In this document: positions 16,001 through 24,813 of the stretch, in pieces
Numbering within the stretch: position 1 is the first letter of the stretch
Layout: the number at the start of each line of letters is the position of its first letter
Origin: Clostridia bacterium
GTDB taxonomy: Bacteria; Bacillota; Clostridia; Christensenellales; Borkfalkiaceae
Assembly: GCA_017463425.1 (NCBI GenBank)
Contig: JAFTPE010000016.1
Span: 1-38,827, forward strand
Length of the DNA stretch: 38,827 nt
Reading direction: 5' to 3'
The notes under the pieces: model-generated
What the model saw: the letters and a program-made list of their open reading frames with translations, nothing else
The model's database searches: none
What the model was told of the DNA's origin: nothing
Program-made: the position numbers and the translations under genes

Positions 16001-16094
16001 ATAAATATTTAATGCAATGCAACAAAGGTAAAAAACCTCAAAGCCGATGAGGAATTTTATATAATAAAAAATAAAAAAGTAAGGAGGAATCATT

Positions 16095-16208
16095 TTGAAA
16101 AAATCGTATGAGGAATTATGGATAACTGTTCGGCGTTTTTCGTCGCCAGACGTAATAACGGCGAGTAACCCGTCCGACCCTGATGGTAGCGACATTTGGT
16201 TTGACTAA
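16095..16208 (+). CDS. 37-residue peptide with TTG start and ideal RBS
   Basis: AAGGAGG (16081-16087) is followed after 7 bases by TTG and an open frame of 37 codons ending TAA at 16206-16208. The peptide begins MKKSYEELW, has the central stretch RRFSSPDVITAS, and ends in an acidic, proline-, serine- and glycine-rich tail (NPSDPDGSDIWFD). There is no signal peptide or membrane helix. The layout MKKxYE...F..xDVITxS followed by a short acidic tail resembles small unannotated peptides I recall from Clostridia, but I know no function for them. It ends 43 bases before the large secreted protein gene and is probably co-transcribed with it. A leader peptide, a precursor of a modified peptide, or a small structural protein are all possible. 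Confidence 0.6.
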   Translation: MKKSYEELWITVRRFSSPDVITASNPSDPDGSDIWFD

Positions 16209-16251
16209 AAAATATGGTTTGGAAAAAGAAAATGATAAAAGGAGAAATAAT

Positions 16252-19200
16252 ATGAAATCAAGAACAAAAAAATTAGTGTTAAGCTGTGCGGCGTTTTTCG
16301 CGCTTTCGGCATTGACGTTTGGGATATTCGGCATAAGCCCCAACGTAACGGCAAAAGCAGACAGCCCTATCGTTTTGGCGCAGAGCGCGTCCATTCGTCT
16401 TGCGAAAGAAGAAGGCGAATATCACGGTATTCGTTTTGAATCTTCCGTAACGAAAGACTTTTTTGAAGCCGAAGCAAACAAAGGCGCAATCTATGGCACG
16501 TTGATTTGCCCTGCAGATTATTTAGGCGTAGAGGGCAACGCGCTTTTCCACGACGACGATACGAAAAATGCAAACGGCGCGTTGTACATATATGACGAAA
16601 ATACCCCTAACAAAACAGAGGGTAATCAATACGCAATGCGTGATCTCGTTGCAAAACCCGAATACGACGAAGATACGGGCAAATATTATTTTAAAGGCTC
16701 GATTACGAACGTAAACGACCAAAACCTTGCTCGTCCTTTCGCAGCGCGCAGCTACGTAGCCGTTTCCGACGGCAACGGTGGATATACCTATACGTACAGC
16801 GACGTGTACAGCCGTGCAATTTATTCCGTGGCAACCCACGCGGTGGCGGATACGGAAGAATTTGCAAAATACACCACCGACCAACAGTCGTATTTGAACG
16901 GGTTGATGGATAAAGTCAGCGAGCAAATCACGGCGATTTCCGTTTCCGTAGATAAAACGGGCGCGGTTTCTACGACGGACGAAGTGAACGTTACCGCAAG
17001 CGTAACGGTGGATACCAAACATTACGACGGTGATTTGGATATCGCGCCTAAATTTACGGCGAATGTAGACGGCGTAGCATCTGAATCCGCAATCAAACGC
17101 GCAGATGCGAACGTATACACTTTGACTGATTTGGGTAAATACACCCTTACCCCGTACGTAGGAAATGCGAAAAAGACAACGGCGGAAAATATCGCCCTTG
17201 ATTGCAACGTATTGTCTATCTTCACCAAAGCAGGTGAAATCAAAGAAAACGACGCAGGAAAATTGGTGAATCCGTATATTACTTCTGCTAACGGTTGGGT
17301 TACGAATAATCAACTTGTACATAAAAATGCTACGGTTGGGAATGTTACGTTAGATGGCGTTACATATGAAAATGTATATTCTTACACAGGAGAAGGTCAG
17401 TCGGGGTCTTTGGTGCGACTTACTGATACATTTTTGCAAAAAAATATTGCTTGGAAATGGTTTGTTTTTGATTTATATGCAGAAGTAGATTCTACGGTAA
17501 ATGCAACTAATACGCAGACATATTTCAGATATAATGGTAACAATTTCTATGTAATGGGCAAAAAAGGGACTTTTGCGTGTGAGGGGTATACTGGTTATAT
17601 ATTTAATATTGATGCCAACGGAAATGCAATAGATGCGCCGAATACAATAGAAACAGAAACATATAACAAATGGACGAGAATTGCTATTCAGTTTAATGAC
17701 GTACCCAAAACTGAAGTTGGTTGGTTCTTCAATTTAAGTACGGCAAAATATTATCTCAAAAATATATATTTAACGACGAATGAAGTGCCTTATACGGTGG
17801 AATTGTCGGGTATTGACGAAAGCAAAGCGTACGCGCCAGGCGACACTATCAATTTGACGGCGACGGCGTATAAAGATGGCGCAGTGGTGGAAAACGCAAA
17901 CAACGTAATTACCGTAGACGGCGCGGCAACCTTAAACGGCAACGTGTTGACAGTGGGTAACGGTGATATTAAAGTTACGGTAACAAATAAAACAATGAAC
18001 GCCCTTTATCCTGTTTCCCGTACGTATACCGTACACGGCGAATCTTGGGAAAACTTGACCGTTACAGGCATTGATACAACCAAAACCTACGCTTATAACG
18101 AGATTATAAAACTCAGCGCAATGGCAAACAAAGTAGGTGAAAGCGAGGCTCAGACGGTTGTTCCCGTATATACCGTAACCGAAGGTAGCGCGGTTGTATG
18201 GCAGGACGAAGAAGGACAATGGTATGCAAAACCCGGTATTGGGCAAAGTGTGATTACGGCAAGTTTTGGCGGTGCAGTACAAACGATTGAATTTAACGGC
18301 GACGCAGAAACGATTATGCTCCTTGGTGGTGCAACGGAAGAAGGCGTTTCCTCTGATGGTATGTTACAGGCATATTTCAAGAATTTTGGAGATGACACTT
18401 CGTATTATACGTATGAGAAATATAACGGCAGATACGCGGTAAATTACACGAAAAAAGCCGACTCGTCGAATGGTTTGGCTGTAGAAGATGCTTATGCAGA
18501 GCTGGCAGATGTTGACGGTTATTTGTATATTGATATGTATTATGAAACTCAATCGTTAACGTATTTCTTTATAAACGGTAATCAATATTTCTATTTCTTT
18601 AGTAGTTATAATGATGATAGTATGACTACAAATCCCGAAATGAAGAATACGGATTGGCAATGGTATGATATGGGCGGTACTGCAATTACGCAAACGTTAA
18701 GAAGCGGTCATCACGCAGGTAGATGGTTGACGTTGGAAATAAAATTGCAAGATTTGGGTACAAATGCTAGGTTAGTTCTTAATAAGTATCCTGGGTATGA
18801 AGCGCAAAATATGTATATTTCTTCCGTTGTTATCAGTAAAACTCGTTTGATTGAAGAAAAACAAGCGGCAAACGCAGAAGTATTGCATATTCTTGACAGT
18901 GAAGCAGCCTTGGAGAACTATTGGATGGCAGGGGTAGACAGCCAAACAAAAGAAAGCTATTCCGAATTTACTTGGGTTGAAAACGTAGCTGGTAGAGGCG
19001 CGGTTAAATATCACTCGTTGACGACGGATTCTACACCTTTGTTGTTGGATACGATATATAAGACTGCGGGATATGATTTATTGATTTCGAAATATAATTA
19101 TATGTATCTCGATTTCTATTACGAAGAAGGCGGAAAGTGGGCGAGTCCTACGATTATAACGGATTTCCAAGGATCTACTCCGTATCTTGCACAGTATGCA

Positions 19201-19521
19201 AATTCCGCAAGATATGAATCAGAAAGAAGCAAACTGGAATCAGCTGCGAAAGGCGAAACGGTTGTAGTGGATCTTCCTTTCGATTATCAATGGTATATTG
19301 ATGCCAACAACGACGGAGTGTTAGAACCTTTGGCGGATACCGACAGCCCTATGTTGTATTACGGCGTTTGGGTAACGTTAGAAATTTGTATTCCCGAAAC
19401 GTTGAAATCACATGATATTTGGATTGAAAAATATCCTGGCGAAACTAACGAAGCAAGTGATTTGTATATCAGCAACGTAAGACTTTCCAAGAATTCGTTG
19501 ACGGGAATTGTAACGGAATAA
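16252..19521 (+). CDS. Large secreted multidomain protein (GASIR-like domain, Ig-like domains, three beta-rich modules)
   Basis: The start is ATG 16252, behind AAGGAGA; upstream codons to 16183 have no RBS and overlap the small peptide gene. It encodes 1,089 residues with a signal peptide (KKLVLSCAAFFALSALTFG) and likely cleavage after TAKA near residue 36. An N-terminal domain opens with SASIRLAKEEGEYHGIRFES (about 45-65), a pattern common in clostridial surface proteins with no assigned function. Two Ig-like units lie at about 513-683 (VELSGIDESKAYAPGDTINL; VTGIDTTKTYAYNEII). Three beta-rich modules (about 346-510, 687-869, 877-1089) each end in a line like LYISNVRLSK. No LPXTG, SLH or transmembrane anchor is seen. 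A carbohydrate- or surface-binding role is inferred only. Parts of the gene are much more AT-rich than the rest. Confidence 0.85.
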   Translation: MKSRTKKLVLSCAAFFALSALTFGIFGISPNVTAKADSPIVLAQSASIRLAKEEGEYHGIRFESSVTKDFFEAEANKGAIYGTLICPADYLGVEGNALFHDDDTKNANGALYIYDENTPNKTEGNQYAMRDLVAKPEYDEDTGKYYFKGSITNVNDQNLARPFAARSYVAVSDGNGGYTYTYSDVYSRAIYSVATHAVADTEEFAKYTTDQQSYLNGLMDKVSEQITAISVSVDKTGAVSTTDEVNVTASVTVDTKHYDGDLDIAPKFTANVDGVASESAIKRADANVYTLTDLGKYTLTPYVGNAKKTTAENIALDCNVLSIFTKAGEIKENDAGKLVNPYITSANGWVTNNQLVHKNATVGNVTLDGVTYENVYSYTGEGQSGSLVRLTDTFLQKNIAWKWFVFDLYAEVDSTVNATNTQTYFRYNGNNFYVMGKKGTFACEGYTGYIFNIDANGNAIDAPNTIETETYNKWTRIAIQFNDVPKTEVGWFFNLSTAKYYLKNIYLTTNEVPYTVELSGIDESKAYAPGDTINLTATAYKDGAVVENANNVITVDGAATLNGNVLTVGNGDIKVTVTNKTMNALYPVSRTYTVHGESWENLTVTGIDTTKTYAYNEIIKLSAMANKVGESEAQTVVPVYTVTEGSAVVWQDEEGQWYAKPGIGQSVITASFGGAVQTIEFNGDAETIMLLGGATEEGVSSDGMLQAYFKNFGDDTSYYTYEKYNGRYAVNYTKKADSSNGLAVEDAYAELADVDGYLYIDMYYETQSLTYFFINGNQYFYFFSSYNDDSMTTNPEMKNTDWQWYDMGGTAITQTLRSGHHAGRWLTLEIKLQDLGTNARLVLNKYPGYEAQNMYISSVVISKTRLIEEKQAANAEVLHILDSEAALENYWMAGVDSQTKESYSEFTWVENVAGRGAVKYHSLTTDSTPLLLDTIYKTAGYDLLISKYNYMYLDFYYEEGGKWASPTIITDFQGSTPYLAQYANSARYESERSKLESAAKGETVVVDLPFDYQWYIDANNDGVLEPLADTDSPMLYYGVWVTLEICIPETLKSHDIWIEKYPGETNEASDLYISNVRLSKNSLTGIVTE

Positions 19522-19555
19522 CCATTCATCAGCTTGTATCGAAAAACTCCTGTAC

Positions 19556-19765
19556 TGTCATACCGACCGAATGAAGTGAGTGGAGCGTATCCCCTCAATC
19601 AAAAAATACGTATGAGATATCTCCACGCAGTTGCAGGGCAACTTTGGTCGATATGACAATAAGGCGGTTGCGAACGTTCAGTCGGTATGACGATGCACGC
19701 CACGCTGTCATTCAGAGGCGTAGCGCGCCGTAGGAATCCCGTGGCGGAGATACGCTCGGTATGAC
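19556..19765. repeat. Palindromic intergenic repeat element (REP/MITE-like)
   Basis: GTCATACCGAC (19557-19567) is matched by an exact inverse copy GTCGGTATGAC (19681-19691) and a near copy GTCGATATGAC (19647-19657). A second unit runs from GTCATTCAGAG (19707-19717) to CTCGGTATGAC (19754-19764). Inner sequences such as GAATGAAGTGAGTGGAGCG and GGAATCCCGTGGCGGAGATAC resemble the interspersed repeats of the GTCATTCTGAGCG...GAATC type found in many bacterial genomes. It codes for nothing I can support and fills almost the whole gap between two secreted-protein genes. No transposase is present. Confidence 0.75.
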
Positions 19766-19817
19766 GGGAAAAAGAGTTTTTACGAATAAGCGAATTAAGA
19801 TAAAAGAGGAATATGAT

Positions 19818-21896
19818 ATGAAATTAAAAAAGACAGTGATATGTTTGTCTTCTCTGATTTTTATCACGTTGGGAATGGCGTTTGCAGGTTGTAACGTCCA
19901 AGAAACTCCTGTAAAAACGCCTGAAAACGTATACGGCGACGGCGTAACCGTCGGCGGAGAAACCGCAGGGAATGAAAAACAATTTTTCACGATTGAAAAC
20001 GCCGAAGACATTCACGTTTCCAAAGGCGGGGAAATTTCCGCTGCCGTATCCAAGGTGGTTGCCGTATGCGGTAACGATAGGGAAAAGGTGGACGTGGACG
20101 ATTCTAAGGTTGACCTTACGAAATCGGGGAAATATCCAATCGTATATTCCTATAAAGACGTAATCAAGAGCGTATACGTATGCGTATACGAAAAGCCTAC
20201 TATCGTAGACGAAAAAGCAGGGCAAACCATTTCGACGAGTTATTCCAATACTTACAAAGACGTATTCGACGGTATCACCGCTAGCGTTGTTAGGGGAACG
20301 GAAACGGTGGAATTGGACGTGAAATTGGAAACGCAGGATTTTATTCGCTCGGACGGAAGTATTGACATTTCCAATCTTTCTAAAACGTTGACGTTTTTTG
20401 CGGAATCTCCCACAGGTGAAATTGTAAAATTGACGAGAAACGTAACGATTGAAAACGATATGGTCGCCCCCGATATTTTGGCTTCGTACACCTATGACGT
20501 ATTGGACGATAATTTGGTTTTTGAAAACGTTGACGAAGATACGGTTTTGAACTTTTTAACGGTTTCGGTCAATGAAAAGCCTTTGACAAATATATTGACC
20601 GTAGACGAGGATAGCGTTTCCATTTCAGGACAAGGTTTGTATGATTTGTTCGGACTTGGCGGAGATAACACGTTGCGGTTTGTTACCTCTAACGGGTACG
20701 CGGAGGCAGTTTTGAATATCGTAGACGAAAAACCCGTGGCGTTGAATACCGACGAGGTAAAGGAATTTATTGACACGGCAAAAGTGAACGGAAAAAAATA
20801 CGAATTGCCTTTTGCAACGTTGGCAAACCCCAGACAGTCGGAAAAAATCAGTTTCCGTTTGCTCAAAGAGGGTGAGGTGATTACGGACAAAGTGGAGGCG
20901 ATTACGCTGAATGCGATTGGAACGTACACCCTTGAATATACGGCGAGGGGCAAATCTACTTCGTTTGACTTCCTTTGTTTTAACAATTTGGGATTGCAAG
21001 GCAACGTAATGTTTACGATGGATAAAAAATTTGATTATACGTTGGCTGAGGGATACGAATTGTTGAAATATACCGTTCGCGAAGATGCGGGGATTGTGGC
21101 GTATTATGACGTTGAAAGCGCACTTTACAACGATTTGAACGCCTTTTACACCGTCGTTTCTGGGCTGAACAAATCCAAAGTATATAAATTGGAAGTATAC
21201 GCGCGTTGCGATATGGGAATTTTCTCGCAAACGATTGATTTCACCGTTGGAGGCGAGGGAATCGTGGATACGATTTCGGGCGCGAATTCGTTAGAGCTTG
21301 GCAGAGTGAATACGCACAATATTTTATCGCTCGATTATAGAACTACGAATTTGGGCGGTAGATTGGGCGCGTTCAAGTGGTATTTCCACGGCGAGAAAAC
21401 GGCGCAAACGGAGAGTATTATCCGTTACAGCGACGAAATCGCTGCAAGTATGACGACAGGAAAATACGTTACGTTTGACGTATACTGCAATTCGGAACTG
21501 AATTTGAGTTGGTACGATAATGGAAACGTTACCAGTTTTTATACGAAAGGGTATAGAGGCGCGTATTCTCCTGAAATTGCCTACTACGTAGACGGCGTCC
21601 GTTATACGGGCTTGGACAGTATGAATCAAATCTCAGGCGGATATCTTGGGAAATGGGTTACGATAGAATTGCACTTGACGCAAGATTTTGCTGGCGGAAA
21701 AACCGCGGAAAAGTTTAACAATACTTGGAACGGATTGTTCGTTATCGGAAATTATAACAATTTGCGCGATTACGACAATTATATTGCGAATATGAAGATT
21801 TCTACGTATTCGTTTATGCAAGACGATACGGAAAACGTTACGTTTGAACCGCGCCTCGAATCCGAGGGTACGGGAGAAGACGTTTGGCACGATTGA
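19818..21896 (+). CDS. Secreted lipoprotein with Ig-like and C-terminal beta-rich module
   Basis: The start is ATG 19818, behind AGAGGA; a longer frame to 19761 begins within the repeat element. It encodes 692 residues with a signal peptide and the lipobox-like FAGC, cysteine 25 being the lipidation site. The middle contains two or three Ig-like segments (for example SKVDLTKSGKYPIVYSYKDV near 95-115, and AITLNAIGTYTLEYTARG near 375-395). The last 200 residues (from about SLDYRTTNLGG) repeat the beta-rich module seen in the 1,089-residue protein, including GKWVTIELHL and YIANMKIS. It precedes the sugar-binding lipoprotein gene by 46 bases. A surface ligand-binding role is inferred. I do not recognise a catalytic domain. 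Confidence 0.85.
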   Translation: MKLKKTVICLSSLIFITLGMAFAGCNVQETPVKTPENVYGDGVTVGGETAGNEKQFFTIENAEDIHVSKGGEISAAVSKVVAVCGNDREKVDVDDSKVDLTKSGKYPIVYSYKDVIKSVYVCVYEKPTIVDEKAGQTISTSYSNTYKDVFDGITASVVRGTETVELDVKLETQDFIRSDGSIDISNLSKTLTFFAESPTGEIVKLTRNVTIENDMVAPDILASYTYDVLDDNLVFENVDEDTVLNFLTVSVNEKPLTNILTVDEDSVSISGQGLYDLFGLGGDNTLRFVTSNGYAEAVLNIVDEKPVALNTDEVKEFIDTAKVNGKKYELPFATLANPRQSEKISFRLLKEGEVITDKVEAITLNAIGTYTLEYTARGKSTSFDFLCFNNLGLQGNVMFTMDKKFDYTLAEGYELLKYTVREDAGIVAYYDVESALYNDLNAFYTVVSGLNKSKVYKLEVYARCDMGIFSQTIDFTVGGEGIVDTISGANSLELGRVNTHNILSLDYRTTNLGGRLGAFKWYFHGEKTAQTESIIRYSDEIAASMTTGKYVTFDVYCNSELNLSWYDNGNVTSFYTKGYRGAYSPEIAYYVDGVRYTGLDSMNQISGGYLGKWVTIELHLTQDFAGGKTAEKFNNTWNGLFVIGNYNNLRDYDNYIANMKISTYSFMQDDTENVTFEPRLESEGTGEDVWHD

Positions 21897-21942
21897 GCCG
21901 TTTTGCACGATAAAACTGAAAAAATAAAAAACGAGGTAGTTT

Positions 21943-23754
21943 ATGAAAAAATCTAAAATTTTAACCGTTTTTATGGCGGGGGCAATGCTCGTGAGTGTTT
22001 CAGCTTGCGGTAAAGAAGTGGGCGAAGTAGTCGTAGATAGCAGCAAATATCAAATCAATGCGTTTGCTGTGGAAAACGGTGTTGGACATCAATGGTTGGT
22101 GGAATGTGCCGCTAAGTGGAATCAAATGAATCCCGACAGCAAATTCCAAGTAATTCCGCAAACGGGCGCAATGGCTTTGCACAGCGGTTTGGATGCAATG
22201 GTAGAGGCGAAAACGACGGATATCAATATGTATTTCGGTTCGCAACGCCCGTCGTTGGCTCAAATTTCCAAAGGCATTATTTTGGACGTTTCGGACGTAT
22301 ATAATATGTCCGTAGACGCTGACGGAAAGAAAATTTCCGAAAAGACGCATTATTACGAAGATTTGAAAGTGGCATTCTCCGATTTGAAAGGGAACGGTAT
22401 GTATATGATTCCTTATGCAAGCGGTATGACGGGTTTGGTATTCGATTACGGTTTCTTCGCCGAAAACGATTATTTGTATTGGGCGACGGCGGCGGATCTT
22501 AACGCGGTTGTGGCGCAAGAAGGCGCAGGCAGCGCAGAAGTTGACGGGGATAAACTCGTGGCGAAAAAAGCGTTTGGAAACTATGAAGTGGGCGACAGAA
22601 TTTCTCGTGCAGGTAAAGACGGTAAATACGGTACGTACGACGACGGTCAGGCAATTACCCAAGCGGAATTTAACGACACGTTGACGAAGATTTTAAATGA
22701 CGGCAATTTCGCTTATTTGTACGCAACCAGCATTATTATCGACGCATATCAAAGACCGTTCTTGGACGCGATTTTTGCGCAGACGATGGGTTACGACAAT
22801 TATAAAACGTTGATGGCGTTTGACGGTGAGTTGAAAGGCGCAGACGGCGTAACGCAAGCGACGTTGACTGAGGCTACGGGTAAAATCGCTTACGATACGG
22901 ATATCGTAAAACAATCGTATAAAAACGCGGTAGAATTTTACAGAAACAATATGATGGGGCTTGCCGGCGAAATCAACGGTACGGCGTATACGCCTCAACA
23001 GATTATTTCAACGTATTCGTATGGTAACCAATCGTTACGTCATACGGACGCGCAAGGTAAATTCGTTATGAGTTTTGCGGACGAATCGAACAATCCTTCG
23101 GCGTTCCTTATGGAAGGCAGTTGGTGGGAATATGAGGCAAAAACCTATCTTGATCTTGCGAAAAAGGACGAAAATTACGGCGAAAATGGCAGGGATTACC
23201 GTTTCTATTTGTTCCCCAGACAAGAAGGACAGGTAGACGACCGTTCGGTAATTGCTTGTCAAGACGATGGCGCGGGCGTTCTGTTCAACAACACACCTAA
23301 GAAAGTAAAAGACGCAGGCTTGGAAGACGAATTCATTTTGGAATGTAAGAAGTTTATGGCGTTTACGCTGTCGAATGAAAATCTTGCAATGTTCACCAAA
23401 AATTCGGGCGTTTCCCGTCCTTTCGATTATGAAATGAGCGAAAGCGACCTTGCAAACTTGTCTTATTTCCAACGCAACAATTGGGAACTTTCTCACGATA
23501 CGGAAAACGTTGTCGTTTTGGCTGACGACTATGTAAAACGTATGTCCAAAGTGCGTTTGTACAGCGAATGGAACGATTATAAGACGGACGAATTTACGAG
23601 AGGCGGTTTGACGGTAGATTATCTGTTCCCGTTCCAGGCGTTTACGGGTGAGAATCCCGTTTCTGCAGCGGATTACGTGAAGTACGTATTGCAAGAAATT
23701 CAAAATACCTACGACGCAAAATATAGCAACGTACAGAATCAAATCAATAAATAA
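21943..23754 (+). CDS. ABC transporter sugar-binding lipoprotein (extracellular solute-binding family 1)
   Basis: The solute receptor of a sugar or oligosaccharide ABC importer, anchored outside the membrane by the lipobox VSAC (Cys22). The fold signature is visible in NGVGHQWLVECAAKWNQMNP, the AYAS-like MIPYASGMTGLVFDYG, and GSWWEYEAKTYL. At 603 residues it is longer than the usual 420-450. One insertion around residue 225 (AGKDGKYGTYDDGQAIT) is Asp/Gly-rich and could bind calcium. Two permease genes follow, separated by a strong hairpin. The ligand cannot be read from the sequence; an oligosaccharide is likely. Confidence 0.93.
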   Translation: MKKSKILTVFMAGAMLVSVSACGKEVGEVVVDSSKYQINAFAVENGVGHQWLVECAAKWNQMNPDSKFQVIPQTGAMALHSGLDAMVEAKTTDINMYFGSQRPSLAQISKGIILDVSDVYNMSVDADGKKISEKTHYYEDLKVAFSDLKGNGMYMIPYASGMTGLVFDYGFFAENDYLYWATAADLNAVVAQEGAGSAEVDGDKLVAKKAFGNYEVGDRISRAGKDGKYGTYDDGQAITQAEFNDTLTKILNDGNFAYLYATSIIIDAYQRPFLDAIFAQTMGYDNYKTLMAFDGELKGADGVTQATLTEATGKIAYDTDIVKQSYKNAVEFYRNNMMGLAGEINGTAYTPQQIISTYSYGNQSLRHTDAQGKFVMSFADESNNPSAFLMEGSWWEYEAKTYLDLAKKDENYGENGRDYRFYLFPRQEGQVDDRSVIACQDDGAGVLFNNTPKKVKDAGLEDEFILECKKFMAFTLSNENLAMFTKNSGVSRPFDYEMSESDLANLSYFQRNNWELSHDTENVVVLADDYVKRMSKVRLYSEWNDYKTDEFTRGGLTVDYLFPFQAFTGENPVSAADYVKYVLQEIQNTYDAKYSNVQNQINK

Positions 23755-23777
23755 GAACTAAAAAATAAAAAACAAAA

Positions 23778-23859
23778 GGTCGTTTTGGGGAGAGGGCGTT
23801 TTCAATGATATGTCGTAACGTTTCTCTCCCAACGATAGACCGAAAGCAAGAGTTTTTTT
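23778..23859 (+). terminator. Intercistronic hairpin between binding protein and permease genes
   Basis: A long imperfect stem-loop: the 5' arm runs GGTCGTTTTGGGGAGAG (23778-23794) and the 3' arm CTCTCCCAACGATAGACC (23824-23841). An inner CGTT/AACG pair is also present. GAAAGCAAGAG and seven T follow (to 23859). It is placed where many binding-protein operons keep an attenuator or mRNA-stabilising hairpin that sets more receptor than permease. Confidence 0.6.
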
Positions 23860-23873
23860 AATAAACGAGGTGA

Positions 23874-24812
23874 ATGATGATTCCTGTTTTGAATAAGGAG
23901 AAACGTATCAAATTGAATAAGAAACGAATTGACAATTTGTTCGTTCTTTCCATATTGATAATACCGCTTATCAGTTTTGCGATATTTTACGTATACGTAA
24001 ATTTAAATTCGTTCGTTTTGGCGTTTCAATCGATTGACGTTTACGGCGATTACGAATGGGTAGGGCTTAAAAATATAACCGAATTTTTAAACGGTTTGAA
24101 AGGAGATTCCCGTGTGGGGTTGAGCGTAAAAAATTCGTTGATTTATTGGTCGTCGAGCTTTTTTATTTCCATGCCCTTGTATTTGTTGTTTTCTTATTAC
24201 GTATATAAGAAAAATTTTGGACATTCGATGTTTTTTATCGTGGTTATGTTGCCGAATATCGTGGCGAGTTTCGTGTATTCTCTCGTTTATAAAATGTTCG
24301 TGGATATCGCATTGCCTGCGTTTATGGAATCGCAAGGTTTTGCAAATTTTCCGTCGTTAATCTATGACGACAGAACAAACTTTGGAAACAACATTTTCTA
24401 TTCTATTTGGTTGTCGTTTGGTACGAGTACGCTCGTATACACCAACGCCATGCGCGGAATTGACGATGAAATTATAGAAAGCGCGCAGTTGGACGGGGCG
24501 AATAATTTCCGAGAATTTTTCTCGATCGTTCTTCCCTTGATTTGGCCGACGATTTCCACCTTTGTCATTACGGGCGTTACAGGTATTTTTACCGCAAGCG
24601 GTTCTCTGCTTGTGTTCTATAATATGGGTGCGCCGACGAAAATTTGGGGCTTTGGATATTATATAACGTATACGGTAAAAACCGCCGTTGGCAGCGACTT
24701 TTCTTCTTATCCTGCTGTTGCGGCGTCGGGGCTGTGCGTTACGATTATCACGTTGCCCGTGGTTTTCTTCGTGAAATGGCTGTGCAATAAATTGGATAAA
24801 ACGGAGGCTTAA
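23874..24812 (+). CDS. Sugar ABC transporter permease 1 (MalF-type)
   Basis: An inner-membrane subunit of the importer. It has about six predicted transmembrane segments, beginning at LFVLSILIIPLISFAIFYVY. The cytoplasmic EAA loop is IIESAQLDGANNFREFFSIV, which contacts the ATPase. The start is ATG 23874 or 23877, with GAGG close upstream; the second gives better spacing. It is adjacent to the second permease (1-base gap). No ATP-binding subunit gene is in the window, so a shared MsmX-type ATPase is expected from elsewhere. Confidence 0.93.
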   Translation: MMIPVLNKEKRIKLNKKRIDNLFVLSILIIPLISFAIFYVYVNLNSFVLAFQSIDVYGDYEWVGLKNITEFLNGLKGDSRVGLSVKNSLIYWSSSFFISMPLYLLFSYYVYKKNFGHSMFFIVVMLPNIVASFVYSLVYKMFVDIALPAFMESQGFANFPSLIYDDRTNFGNNIFYSIWLSFGTSTLVYTNAMRGIDDEIIESAQLDGANNFREFFSIVLPLIWPTISTFVITGVTGIFTASGSLLVFYNMGAPTKIWGFGYYITYTVKTAVGSDFSSYPAVAASGLCVTIITLPVVFFVKWLCNKLDKTEA

Positions 24813-24813
24813 A

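Larger units (their letters stand above)
15686..16094 (+). other. AT-rich intergenic regulatory region ahead of the surface/transport locus
   Basis: This stretch of about 410 bases holds no convincing gene. It is very AT-rich with several -10-like TATAAT/TATAAA strings (near 15755, 15811 and 16060). It contains one good promoter (15904-15933) and a 20-base palindrome (15981-16000). A small hairpin, CCTCA/TGAGG at 16036-16052 with a 7-base loop, is followed by AATTTTAT. The region ends with AAGGAGG at 16081-16087, the RBS of the 37-residue peptide. I saw no clear terminator after the isomerase gene. Confidence 0.6.

Noticed and set aside
16522..17322. Long reverse-strand open frame of 266 codons
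   Set aside because: It lies wholly inside the forward 1,089-residue secreted protein gene; it has no RBS and its residue composition (many R, V, F, C, Y) is typical of an antisense shadow of an alanine- and acid-rich frame.
19556..19765. Insertion sequence or CRISPR-like array
   Set aside because: There is no transposase frame, the repeated units are inverted and irregularly spaced, and no unique spacers of constant length are present.
19761..19817. N-terminal extension of the 692-residue lipoprotein
   Set aside because: It begins at the edge of the repeat element, lacks an RBS and would place a charged stretch before the signal peptide.
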